Source: Deltaproteobacteria bacterium
Lineage (GTDB): Bacteria; Desulfobacterota; Desulfarculia; Adiutricales; Adiutricaceae
Direction of reading: 5' to 3'
Length of the DNA stretch: 17,971 bases
NCBI GenBank assembly: GCA_031278835.1
Contig: JAITJP010000202.1
Span: 1-17,971 of the forward strand
The notes under the pieces are model-generated. The model had not been told where the DNA came from, searched no databases, and saw only the letters and a list, made by a program, of their open reading frames with translations. The translations under genes and the position numbers were made by a program. How positions within the stretch are numbered: the stretch's first letter is position 1; the number at the start of each line of letters is the position of its first letter. Shown here one piece after another: positions 1-7,297 of the stretch.

Positions 1-53
1 CTCTTGGCCAAAACCGTAAAACTGACCCCTAGCCCTAATTGGCCCCAATCGCT

Positions 54-81
54 AAAAAAAAGCCCCTAAGCGGGCTTTTTT
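54..81. terminator. Intrinsic terminator, possibly bidirectional
   Basis: An A8 run leads into an AGCCC/GGGCT stem with a short CTAAGC loop, followed by T6. The A and T runs also pair, which extends the stem, so the element can work on both strands. It probably ends transcription entering from left of the window and separates it from the genes that begin at 308. Confidence 0.75.
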
Positions 82-117
82 GCTTTGGTCTAAACTTAAA
101 TGGGGCCAGGGCTAAGA

Positions 118-157
118 GGCCCTCTCAGGCCCTAATAGGGCCCTTGGTGGGAGGGCC
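118..157. repeat. Nested GC-rich inverted repeat
   Basis: The outer arms GGCCCTCTC (118-126) and GGGAGGGCC (149-157) pair over 9 bp with one wobble. They enclose a second inverted repeat, GGCCCTA (128-134) and TAGGGCC (136-142). No T tract follows, so it is not a standard terminator. GGCC words are self-complementary and common in this DNA, so part of the pairing may be incidental. Confidence 0.45.
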
Positions 158-174
158 GGCCTAATCCCAAAGGC

Positions 175-216
175 TGGTCAGGCTGAGCCCTTTTTGGGGT
201 ATAACCAGCCTGACCA
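175..216. repeat. 11-bp perfect inverted repeat upstream of the tandem paralogs
   Basis: TGGTCAGGCTG (175-185) and CAGCCTGACCA (206-216) are perfectly complementary. The 20-nt loop contains a small CCC/GGG stem around a T5 run. It lies between the terminator at 54-81 and the candidate promoter at 218-246. It could be an operator, the 3' hairpin of an upstream transcript, or part of a small structured RNA. The sequence alone does not decide between these. Confidence 0.5.
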
Positions 217-217
217 A

Positions 218-246
218 TTGGTTTTATAGTAATTTAGCTTTACTAT
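218..246 (+). promoter_or_regulatory. Candidate sigma-70 type promoter for the tandem paralogs
   Basis: TTGGTT (218-223) and TACTAT (241-246) are separated by 17 bp in a sharply AT-rich stretch just upstream of the first gene. TATATT at 244-249 is a better -10 match but would need a 20-bp spacer. Transcription would start near 253, just before the palindrome at 265-297. This is a motif match only, in AT-rich DNA where such matches arise easily. Confidence 0.35.
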
Positions 247-264
247 ATTGTGAAAAATTTTTTA

Positions 265-297
265 TTTTTTTAGTTTTAATAATTAAAACTAAAAAAA
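265..297. repeat. Perfect 33-nt AT-rich palindrome next to a start codon
   Basis: The 16-nt arms TTTTTTTAGTTTTAAT (265-280) and ATTAAAACTAAAAAAA (282-297) are exact reverse complements around a single central A. The right arm ends 10 nt before the ATG at 308. It could be a repressor operator or, if transcribed, a 5'-UTR hairpin covering the translation initiation region. No clear Shine-Dalgarno sequence is seen before the ATG. Confidence 0.7.
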
Positions 298-307
298 TGG
301 TGTTTAA

Positions 308-1459
308 ATGAAATTTAATAAACTAAATATTGTACTAATGATCTTGTTGGTATTTTTATTAAATAAAACCAATGTCTTAGCTCAAGAATCAGCCGCTGAG
401 GAAAACTCAGAGTTTGTAACGGTTGAGGCTGAAGGCACTGGAATAACCAAAATTGAGGCCTTAAATAACGCTTGGAGCGAGGCGGTTAAAAAAGCCATTG
501 GCTTGTATATGGTTTCTAAAACCAGTGTAATAAATGAAGATATTGAAGAAAAAATACTGGCCTATAGTCGTGGTCGAGTTAATTCTTATAAAGAGTTATC
601 GTCTAGCAAAAATGAAGATATTTGGACAGTTGTTATAGCGGCTGAAATTGAGAAAGAAATGTTAATAGAATCAGTTAACACTTATTCCACTACTGAAGTT
701 TCGATTGATGGTTTAAATTTAGCCGCTACTATGTCAACAGATACAGAAAAAGAATTAAATAAAACTTTAATTTTGAAAGATTTTTTAGATGACTTTAAGT
801 ATGAAGATTTTTTTAAAATAACGCTTAAACCTAGCATAGAAAATGGACAATTATTTATTTATACCACAGTAGAGATTGATTTAATTAAATATAATAATAT
901 GATACTAAATAATTTAAATAATGTACTTAGAGAAATATCTATTGCTAATGAAAGCAAATTTTTAAACCAAAATGAAGCAGAATGTAATAAATTAATATTA
1001 TATAGAGCATATAATTTCGATGGTGAAAATACTCATCTTGATAATTGTTATGATTACGAAACAGGAACCGTTTCAAAGTCTAATAAATTAAAAAATATTG
1101 TATTATATGATATTGATAAGTATTATTACTATAATATTAATGATGAATTATTTGAATTATTATTTAAAAGTTTACGTAAATTAGATAATGGTAGTTCAAT
1201 AATTTATTTTGATCCAGTAATACATATAGAAGCTTTAAATAATGATGAAGTGATAGCCTCTACAACTTATTCAAAAAGTTTAAGAGATGTTCTTGGTTCT
1301 TATGGATTTAATGTTCTTGAGTTTATACCAATATTTTTTGTGGATAGTAAAGGCATTTATACCCGAATTATTATATTTAAAATTCCTTTTGAGATTGATT
1401 CTAATAGTCTTTCTAAAGTAACAAAACTTAAAGCAAATTTAACTTTTGATAAGAAATAA
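308..1459 (+). CDS. Secreted protein with FlgT/LPP20-like N-terminal domain (paralog 1)
   Basis: The 383-aa product has a signal peptide (hydrophobic residues 8-19, likely cleavage VLA|QES near residue 25), so it is probably periplasmic or outer-membrane associated. Residues 36-122 carry the pattern VTVEAEGTG, then EAL..AW.EAVKKAIG, then SRGRVNSYKE, ending in WTVVIAAEIEKE. That pattern resembles the FlgT N-terminal/LPP20-like family. In Vibrio, FlgT is an H-ring component of the flagellar basal body. The C-terminal 260 residues are unrecognised and rich in Asn, Tyr and Ile. The protein aligns along its whole length with the next gene, so the two are a tandem duplication. GC is very low (about 20% at 901-960 and 8% at 1081-1140, by hand count), unlike the flagellar genes. 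A flagellar role is only suggested by family and location; secreted protein is secure, function is not. Confidence 0.8.
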   Translation: MKFNKLNIVLMILLVFLLNKTNVLAQESAAEENSEFVTVEAEGTGITKIEALNNAWSEAVKKAIGLYMVSKTSVINEDIEEKILAYSRGRVNSYKELSSSKNEDIWTVVIAAEIEKEMLIESVNTYSTTEVSIDGLNLAATMSTDTEKELNKTLILKDFLDDFKYEDFFKITLKPSIENGQLFIYTTVEIDLIKYNNMILNNLNNVLREISIANESKFLNQNEAECNKLILYRAYNFDGENTHLDNCYDYETGTVSKSNKLKNIVLYDIDKYYYYNINDELFELLFKSLRKLDNGSSIIYFDPVIHIEALNNDEVIASTTYSKSLRDVLGSYGFNVLEFIPIFFVDSKGIYTRIIIFKIPFEIDSNSLSKVTKLKANLTFDKK

Positions 1460-1483
1460 TTAATTGGCATTTAAGGGTCTAAA

Positions 1484-2785
1484 ATGAAAGCCTCAATATT
1501 ATTAAAATTTGTTATTGTTCTAAATCTTGTCTGGCTTTCTTGGCTTGGTCAGCCAATTTTAGCCCAAGATTCATCTGGGCCGGAGAGCCATGACTTGGTC
1601 ACGGTTGAGGCCCAGGGTTCGGGCCTTACCAAGCTTGAGGCCTTAAAGGCCGCTTGGGCCGAAGCCGTCAAACTAGGCCTGGGCCTGTTTTTAGTCTCTA
1701 AAACCACTTTAATTGACGATAGCTATACTGAACAAATAATATCTAGTAGTAGGGGGAAAGTAGATTCTTATCAAGAAATCGAATCTAAGCAGGTTGATAA
1801 TATTTGGACCGTAAAAATTAGAGCCAAGATTGAAAAAGTACTTTTAGAAGAAACGGCTCAAGTCTACAATAGCAGATCGAGTTCGCTTAAAGGCCCAGAA
1901 TTTGCCGATATGGTCAAAAATCAGTTGGCTTATGGAGCCTCCACCAGAGATCAACAAAGTTCACAACTGGAATTACTGAATTTTTTAATGGAAAATTATA
2001 AAATAAAAGAGGCTTACCAATTAAACCAGATAAAAGTTTCCTCGGCTAACCATAAATTAACTATTGATACGGGTATTAGTATAAATACTAATAAATACTT
2101 AGAAATAGTCAATAATTTAAAATTATGGTTAGATCAAGTGGCCGTAGAAAAAGTTATTGATAATTATTACCAGGCTGATGTTTTAACGGTTAATAGAGAT
2201 TTACAAAACAATCAACAAGGCGAGATTAATGGCTTAAAAGGTAGCCAGGCTTATAGGCTGACCTCGGGACAAAGGCAAGCTTTGCTTAAAAATTCTGATC
2301 TAAATCTTTTAAAAGAAAATGATTTTACTGTGGTAGTTTTTATTATACCAGATAATTTTTCAAAATATACTAGCTATAAGGTTTACGACAGAGTTATAGT
2401 ATCTAAATTACGAGAAGTATTTAGTAATTACAACTATTTTAATTTTTATAATGCTATGATTAATATTGAAGTCTTGAAAGACAATGATTTAATTGACGTA
2501 AATCAATTCTCATTTGTTATTTCTCGTTTGATTGAATTTAAAAGAGAATATATGTCCATTACCGTTAATGATTCTACCTATGAATGCACAGCTGAAATAG
2601 TCTATATTCAACCCTATTTTTCAGTAGCTAGTAATGTCGATTCAATCAGAAGTATAAAAGAGGCTTATTATAATTATAACTTTAATTTACCCCTTGAAAT
2701 TAAAAACTTAGATTTATTAGCTGATAATATAGCTGATAATATAGATTTTAAAGCCGCCTTGAGCCTTGATGAGCGAAGATATTAG
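1484..2785 (+). CDS. Secreted protein with FlgT/LPP20-like N-terminal domain (paralog 2)
   Basis: The 433-aa product starts 24 nt after the previous stop, with AAGGG (1473-1477) as ribosome binding site, so the two genes are probably co-transcribed. A signal peptide is visible, with likely cleavage at ILA|QDS near residue 27. Residues 38-124 repeat the paralog 1 pattern: VTVEAQGSG, EALKAAWAEAVK, SRGKVDSYQE, WTVKIRAKIEK. The C-terminal halves also align, for example INIEVLKDNDLI with IHIEALNNDEVI, and both end in a similar LPLEI/IPFEI segment. The 5' part is about 60% GC at 1621-1680, but the 3' part falls to about 18% at 2401-2460 (hand counts). A 12-bp tandem duplication near the 3' end (2719-2742) gives ADNI twice in frame. 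Exact function is unknown; an envelope or flagellar-ring accessory role is a guess. Confidence 0.8.
   Translation: MKASILLKFVIVLNLVWLSWLGQPILAQDSSGPESHDLVTVEAQGSGLTKLEALKAAWAEAVKLGLGLFLVSKTTLIDDSYTEQIISSSRGKVDSYQEIESKQVDNIWTVKIRAKIEKVLLEETAQVYNSRSSSLKGPEFADMVKNQLAYGASTRDQQSSQLELLNFLMENYKIKEAYQLNQIKVSSANHKLTIDTGISINTNKYLEIVNNLKLWLDQVAVEKVIDNYYQADVLTVNRDLQNNQQGEINGLKGSQAYRLTSGQRQALLKNSDLNLLKENDFTVVVFIIPDNFSKYTSYKVYDRVIVSKLREVFSNYNYFNFYNAMINIEVLKDNDLIDVNQFSFVISRLIEFKREYMSITVNDSTYECTAEIVYIQPYFSVASNVDSIRSIKEAYYNYNFNLPLEIKNLDLLADNIADNIDFKAALSLDERRY
2719..2742 (+). repeat. 12-bp tandem duplication inside paralog 2
   Basis: AGCTGATAATAT occurs twice, head to tail (2719-2730 and 2731-2742). The unit length keeps the frame and duplicates the residues ADNI near the C-terminus. 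It looks like a replication-slippage duplication. Confidence 0.8.
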
Positions 2786-3235
2786 TTAATAATTGGTATT
2801 TATTGACTATTTTTGAGGCAAAATTCTATTTGTTTTATCTCTAGGCTCTATTAAAGAGCCCAGGGCCGGCCTAGGCAGCTTCATAAATTCTAAGCCCGCC
2901 TCCAAACTAATTTAGCCTGGCTGGCCCTCAAAATTGACTGGCCCTGGCTTGGGCTGGGCTGACCACTTCATGACTTAAAACCGCTAAGCTGAGCCCGCTC
3001 CAAAATAGCCCGGTAAAGGGCCTTTATAGCCCCGTGGCCCCCTTTTTTGACCGGATCCGGGTTATATATACACTAAGCTTAAGTCGGCTGAGGGGCCCTG
3101 AGCCCTTTTTGGGCCAAATGGTCATGGCTAGGAGAGCTTGACTGGATCTTGGCGCTAGGCCAAGGGGCCAGGTTTTCCCGGGCCCCTGGGCCCGGAAAAA
3201 AAAAGCCAGGCCTCTTACTAGGCTCCCAGGTTCAT
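2786..3235 (+). other. Gene-free GGCC-rich stretch with hairpins
   Basis: No credible reading frame is seen. Just after paralog 2, GGCTCT (2844-2849) pairs with AGAGCC (2855-2860) around a 5-nt loop, but no T tract follows, so it is at best a weak transcript end. CCGGGCCC (3178-3185) pairs with GGGCCCGG (3188-3195), with T4 before and A9 after; that orientation does not suit a terminator on either strand. By hand count about 14 GGCC words fall in 2821-3240, many times the one or two expected by chance. The stretch probably holds the promoter and long leader of the gene at 3322. Confidence 0.6.
3047..3074 (+). promoter_or_regulatory. Candidate promoter for the 142-aa membrane protein
   Basis: TTGACC (3047-3052) and TACACT (3069-3074) are 16 bp apart, within the only AT-rich pocket (TTATATATACAC) of this intergenic region. 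A start near 3082 would give a leader of about 240 nt containing the two alternative hairpins at 3236-3280. Motif match only. Confidence 0.3.
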
Positions 3236-3280
3236 GGCCTTAAGCAAACTTACTTAAGGCCTGGCCTTGAGTAAGTTTTT
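3236..3280 (+). promoter_or_regulatory. Candidate attenuator: overlapping antiterminator and terminator hairpins
   Basis: Two hairpins share one strand. GGCCTTAAG (3236-3244) pairs perfectly with CTTAAGGCC (3253-3261). AAACTTACTTAAGG (3246-3259) pairs over 14 bp, with one G-U wobble, with CCTTGAGTAAGTTT (3265-3278), and a T5 run ends at 3280. The segment 3253-3259 is used by both, so the folds are mutually exclusive, as in antiterminator/terminator leaders. It ends 41 nt before the ATG at 3322. No leader peptide or known riboswitch aptamer was recognised upstream. It could instead be a simple terminator with a weak T tract. Confidence 0.5.
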
Positions 3281-3321
3281 GATTAAGGTTATGTTTCAAG
3301 GAAATTAAAATTAAGGCGAGA

Positions 3322-3750
3322 ATGGACATGAATGTGGCTGGCCCTAAGAGCTATCTTAACCCGCCCAAGAAGAACAAGATATTTTTGTTCGTTATCTACT
3401 TTGGATTATTGGGCCTGGTTATTTTAGGCGGGGCCCTGTGGTGGTTTTTTTCTGGCTCCTTTGGTGACAATCCGGCCCGGGGCACTTGGAAGATTAGTCG
3501 TAGCGGCTTTGGCTATATCTTTCCCATTACCGCCGATGAAAACGTGATTGTTAAGATTACCAATCACCAGCTTATTTTTCTGCAAGATAAGACTAGGCAA
3601 GAAGTGGAGGTGGAGTTTAAAGAAGTTGACGGGAAGTGGTTTATGTATCTTGGTGGTGATGAGGTTGAATTGGTATTTAACGAGGAAGGAAAATTAGTTA
3701 TTGGCGATGAAAAATATTTTAATCTGGTCTTGGATAAGGCTAAAGATTGA
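3322..3750 (+). CDS. Small membrane-anchored protein of unknown function
   Basis: The 142-aa product is not recognised as a family. A Lys-rich N-terminal segment (PPKKNK, residues 14-19) precedes one strong transmembrane helix at about residues 20-43. The roughly 95-residue tail after it is probably periplasmic, by the positive-inside rule. The tail starts RGTWKISRSGFGYIF and looks beta-rich, with alternating short hydrophobic and charged stretches (EVEVEFKEV, DEVELVFNEEGKLVIG), as in small beta-barrel or lipocalin-like folds. That fold is an inference. AAGG (3313-3316) lies a few bases before the ATG. The gene is monocistronic, between the attenuator-like leader and the terminator at 3785-3834, and convergent with flgL. 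Nothing ties it directly to the flagellum. Confidence 0.75.
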   Translation: MDMNVAGPKSYLNPPKKNKIFLFVIYFGLLGLVILGGALWWFFSGSFGDNPARGTWKISRSGFGYIFPITADENVIVKITNHQLIFLQDKTRQEVEVEFKEVDGKWFMYLGGDEVELVFNEEGKLVIGDEKYFNLVLDKAKD

Positions 3751-3784
3751 CTAAATAAGTAAGTTATTATTTTTTTAAAAATTT

Positions 3785-3834
3785 AAGCCCGGTTTTGGAA
3801 AAAATTGTTTCAAAACCGGGCTTTGGTTTTTTTT
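3785..3834. terminator. Strong intrinsic terminator between convergent transcripts
   Basis: AAGCCCGGTTTTG (3785-3797) pairs perfectly over 13 bp with CAAAACCGGGCTT (3811-3823), and a T8 tract follows shortly after (3827-3834). It ends the 142-aa gene. Read on the minus strand the same hairpin is followed by AAATTTTT, so it probably also stops the operon ending with flgL. Confidence 0.85.
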
Positions 3835-3850
3835 AGCTGCCCGGGCCCCT

Positions 3851-3866
3851 GGGCCAGGCCTGGCCC
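3851..3866. repeat. 16-bp perfect GC palindrome downstream of flgL
   Basis: GGGCCAGGCCTGGCCC is its own reverse complement. It sits between the flgL stop codon and the terminator at 3785-3834. A longer alternative stem uses CCGGGCC (3841-3847) and GGCCCGG (3862-3868). It may stabilise the 3' end of the flgL message, or simply reflect the GGCC bias. Confidence 0.45.
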
Positions 3867-3894
3867 GGCTCATGGTGGGTTAGGGGAGGGGGGG

Positions 3895-6800
3895 TTAGAG
3901 ATAATTGAGGAGCGATAGCTTGGTGGTTAGGCCGGTGGCCCCGAGGACGGCTTCGTAGACTAGCTGGGAGTTTTTTAGATCGGTTATGAGCCTGGTAAAG
4001 TCGGCGTCCTCGGTTTCGGAAAGGATGGTCTCGGCGGCGTATTGGTTTAGTTCAAGGTTATTTAAGACAAAGTTGTTTCTGATGATTCGGGTGCCGACGT
4101 TGGTTTCCATGGTGGTGATTTTTTCTAGGGCGGCCTTTAGTTTGGGCAGTTCTTGGGCCACCAGTTCACTATCGCTGTGTTTGAGGGCCCAGCTGAGGCG
4201 CTGGATGGTATCAAGGACATTGTCGGTGGCCCCGTTGGCCCCCAGTAAGTCGTCTCCGGTCACGTTGGTGGTGGTCCGGTAAGCCTCCATGGCGTTTATG
4301 TCTAGGTTATTGGAGTCGCCATTGTACCAGCCCACCCCGATTTGATAGCGATCGCCTTCTTGGAGAGCCGAGCCATCGGAGACAAATTTTAAGGCAATGC
4401 CATGATCGGAGGCCTTTATGGAATCGTCACCACCGGAGAGGCGAATAGTTGAGCTGGTCGGGCCAACCTTGGCCGTGGAGTCCCAGCCCTCGTCTTTGTA
4501 TTCCATGGAGGCCCAGACCAGAGCCGATTCCGGTTGGGCCAGGTTTTTGGCGATTAGGGCCTCCAAGACGTCGCCGGCCGTTGAGGTGACGGCTCGATCG
4601 GTGGTGCAGGAGTAGGTCGGGTAAAGGGCCTTAAACTGATCATAGGCCACCCGGTCGGCCTCGGGATCCGGGCAGGAAGGCAGCTCAATGGTGGCCAAGT
4701 GAACGACGACCACGTCTCGACCAAATTCGTCCTTTTCGTAGCCAATGGTGACTTGGTCTTGGTACTGGGCCTGGGCCCCAAAAAGGGCCGTGTCGGCCGA
4801 GGTGGTATAGCGTATGCCGATGTCGTTTCCAGAGACCCCGTGATCGATAGCCTGAAAGATTAGGTTGGGGCAAGATTGATTAGGCGGGCTATAGGAAAAT
4901 TCCACCGCGGCCGTGGCGTAGCCTAAGGGGGTAATCCTGGTCTGGCCGGCAATCTCATAGGGCTCACCGGTGGATAGAATTTGACAATCCATGGCCGTGA
5001 CCAGGCCTTGACCGCCTTCATGGTAGTTGGCCAGGGAAGCGGTGACCAGTTGGCTGGCCTCGCGGTGGTTATTAATCATGTTGACTATGTCATCGGCCGT
5101 GGTGGTGATTTGACCCTGGGCGTTGGTGGCTAAATTTACGCAAATGTTCCAGGGCTGCGGGCCAACGGTAACCGAGGCCGTTGAGGGGTGGCTTTGGGGG
5201 GCCTTATACTCCAGTCTAAGATCGTCTCCCCAGGTGCCCAGGTAATTGGCCGTTAAAACTATGTCGTTGGCCCCTCCGGGCAGGTTGGTGGTCAGACTAG
5301 CGTGACCCAATTGGGAATTGTAATAAAGCCCCCCGGTCTGAAACTCACTGGGAGTAAAGGCCGTGGGCGGCCCCCAAGTTAAGCCCCCGTCTTGGCTCAC
5401 CCTGACCAAGGCCGTTTGATCGTAACCCTCGGCAAATTGAAAGGGCCCGCCTGGGTAAACTTTGCCTAGCCCGCTATTGCCTTCAGCGGCTTTAACCCCG
5501 ATATGAAGGTTGTATTGATCGCTTACTTGACTAACCACTTCCTGGACGTCAAGGGCCGTGGCCGTGATGGCCTCAAGACGGGACAGCCGATAAGCCTCGG
5601 CGGCGTTAAGGTAGCCCGGGGAGTTACTGTCATAATAAATCCTGGCATAGGCCTCGGAAAACACGGCGGCGCTGTTGGCCAAAGTCACCGTGATGATGGC
5701 TGATTTGGCGTTATAGGTGGCCGTGGTCTCAACGGTGGTGGAGGGGGGATTGGCCAGCACATAAACCACCGAGTAAGCGTTTCCGGAACTGCCGGTGGGG
5801 GCCCCGGGCTCGTTTTTGACGTAAAACTCCAGATCGTTGTGGGTCCCGGGCAGCTCGGTTTCAACCCGGGCCAAGGTATAGGGATCAGTTGTGACAAACT
5901 TTAGGGGGTTATTTTGAAGGCTAAAGGTTCCGGCCGAACCCTGGCCGGTTAACGATACGACCGAGACCATTTGCGAGGCCTCGGGGTCGGCCTCTAGGGC
6001 CGCTCTAACTTCCTGGGCCGTGGCCACGACACTGTCCCCCAAAGTTCTTAGATAGACGGTAATTTCGCTCCCATTGACCTCCACGGTGGTCTGGTTATTG
6101 AAGGTGATTTGAGTATTTATGGGCACCCCGTTGGGACCGCGTTGGAGATCCACGTGACCATTGCCGCCTAGGCTAGTGGCGGCGTATAATTGCGTGAGCG
6201 CCGGGGGTGGACCTGGGACGCTTATGTCATTTACTACGGCGTCGGCGATGGTTTGGGCGGTAATGGTGCCTAGAGATTTGGGCGGATCGCCCCCGTCCGT
6301 TTGGAGAGTAACGGTTACCGTACCTGTAGCTTGGTCATAAGCCGCCTTGGTCGGGGTAGAGTCGTCTCCATAGGTGTAAACAATGGTTAAGGGCTCAGGC
6401 CCGGTGTAAGTGTAGGTAATGGCCGAGTTAGTATTGGGGGTGCCCGTGGTATTGAGGTTTTTAGGTCCGGCCACGAGTTTTATGCTTGACTGATTGTAGG
6501 CTTGGGTTTTGGCCGATAAGGTCAGGAGGTATTGGCCAAGGTCATTTTCTCCCCGAAGTTCTAGAGAGGAGAGCTGGTTTTGTTCGGCGTAAGTTTGGGA
6601 ATCGATGCCTCCGGCCCTGACCACTTCGACCAAAAAAGATTGACTCTGGGTGGGCAGATCCGCTCTGGGATTAAAGAGGCCCGAGCCGACCTTTTCCACC
6701 CAGCCGGTAAAGAGATCGCTATTTTCGCAACCGGGAAGGACTTGTTGGGCCATCATGTCCAGTGAAAAGGGCTGGGTGCCCACCTTTTGGCCAGACAAAA

Positions 6801-7206
6801 GATAGTTGTCGCCAAACTTGGCGTCGGCGAACTGGATAATCGATTGGAAAAGGGCGTCGATTTCCGTGGCTATGATTTTTCTTTGATCGTCGGTATAGGT
6901 GTCGGTAGCGCCCTGCTCAGCCTTGGTATAGATTTCATCAATGGTGCTCTTAATTGAGCTCATGATGTTTCCGGTATTGGTCAGCCAGGTGTTTGAGTAA
7001 TTAACGTTTTCCGTATACTGGGTGATGTCGGAGATGACCGTTCTGGTCCTTAAAACCGCCGCCGCCCCGGAGGGGTTGTCTGAGGGTTTATTGATGGACT
7101 TTTCCGAAGCCACTTTGTTGGTGAGCTGGGCGATACGGTAACTAAGTAAATCCAAGTTACTGGTGATGTTGCGGTATGTTCCACGATGACTGGTCCGGTA
7201 AATCAT
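3895..7206 (-). CDS. flgL: Flagellar hook-filament junction protein FlgL, greatly enlarged
   Basis: FlgL (HAP3) joins the hook to the filament and is exported by the flagellar type III apparatus. The N-terminal 160 residues are typical: helical D0/D1, with ASEKSINKPSDNPSGAA at 33-49 matching the flagellin/FlgL signature. The C-terminal helical part (about 985-1103) is also present, including FVLNNLE and a closing LSLLNYL. At 1103 aa it is over three times the roughly 317 aa of the enteric protein. Residues about 240-975 hold several related beta-rich modules; the clearest copy is at 645-745 (LPGGANDIVLTA, VNLATNAQGQITTTADDIV, ASQLVTAS). The same module occurs in FlgK here. Six cysteines (160, 689, 741, 779, 845, 867) are unusual for an axial protein. 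GAGAGGGG precedes the ATG. It is the last gene of the minus-strand cluster, 397 bp after flgK. Confidence 0.93.
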   Translation of the reverse strand: MIYRTSHRGTYRNITSNLDLLSYRIAQLTNKVASEKSINKPSDNPSGAAAVLRTRTVISDITQYTENVNYSNTWLTNTGNIMSSIKSTIDEIYTKAEQGATDTYTDDQRKIIATEIDALFQSIIQFADAKFGDNYLLSGQKVGTQPFSLDMMAQQVLPGCENSDLFTGWVEKVGSGLFNPRADLPTQSQSFLVEVVRAGGIDSQTYAEQNQLSSLELRGENDLGQYLLTLSAKTQAYNQSSIKLVAGPKNLNTTGTPNTNSAITYTYTGPEPLTIVYTYGDDSTPTKAAYDQATGTVTVTLQTDGGDPPKSLGTITAQTIADAVVNDISVPGPPPALTQLYAATSLGGNGHVDLQRGPNGVPINTQITFNNQTTVEVNGSEITVYLRTLGDSVVATAQEVRAALEADPEASQMVSVVSLTGQGSAGTFSLQNNPLKFVTTDPYTLARVETELPGTHNDLEFYVKNEPGAPTGSSGNAYSVVYVLANPPSTTVETTATYNAKSAIITVTLANSAAVFSEAYARIYYDSNSPGYLNAAEAYRLSRLEAITATALDVQEVVSQVSDQYNLHIGVKAAEGNSGLGKVYPGGPFQFAEGYDQTALVRVSQDGGLTWGPPTAFTPSEFQTGGLYYNSQLGHASLTTNLPGGANDIVLTANYLGTWGDDLRLEYKAPQSHPSTASVTVGPQPWNICVNLATNAQGQITTTADDIVNMINNHREASQLVTASLANYHEGGQGLVTAMDCQILSTGEPYEIAGQTRITPLGYATAAVEFSYSPPNQSCPNLIFQAIDHGVSGNDIGIRYTTSADTALFGAQAQYQDQVTIGYEKDEFGRDVVVVHLATIELPSCPDPEADRVAYDQFKALYPTYSCTTDRAVTSTAGDVLEALIAKNLAQPESALVWASMEYKDEGWDSTAKVGPTSSTIRLSGGDDSIKASDHGIALKFVSDGSALQEGDRYQIGVGWYNGDSNNLDINAMEAYRTTTNVTGDDLLGANGATDNVLDTIQRLSWALKHSDSELVAQELPKLKAALEKITTMETNVGTRIIRNNFVLNNLELNQYAAETILSETEDADFTRLITDLKNSQLVYEAVLGATGLTTKLSLLNYL
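4282..6489 (-). repeat. Degenerate module array inside FlgL
   Basis: This stretch encodes residues about 240-975 of FlgL. By eye it contains about five divergent copies of one beta-rich unit, at roughly 245-350, 360-435, 450-580, 645-745 and 770-915. Shared signals are a start like (P)xxNDIxFTA, then a GxxGDDIxxxY stretch, a strand ending VxLAT or VTLxT, an ITTTADDIVxxI helix with conserved T-A, and an ASxLVxAS segment. The third and fifth copies carry extra sequence. Copies are similar in protein but not in DNA, so they are old. Boundaries are approximate. Confidence 0.6.
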
Positions 7207-7297
7207 TTTTCGCCCCTCTCATTTACGCTTAAAATCAAATGGCCCAGGGTCTAAGCCTTTTGATTTATTGGCCAGCCTTCATGGAATTTTAAACCAT

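Noticed and set aside
3120..3170. TTGGCGC-TAGG-CCAAG as a sigma-54 promoter for the 142-aa gene
   Set aside because: The -12 GC element is missing, so it fails the essential part of the consensus.
3173..3204. GC hairpin with T4 before and A9 after, first read as a terminator
   Set aside because: The T run precedes the stem on the plus strand, and on the minus strand the stem is followed by A's, so neither strand has the required T tract after the hairpin.
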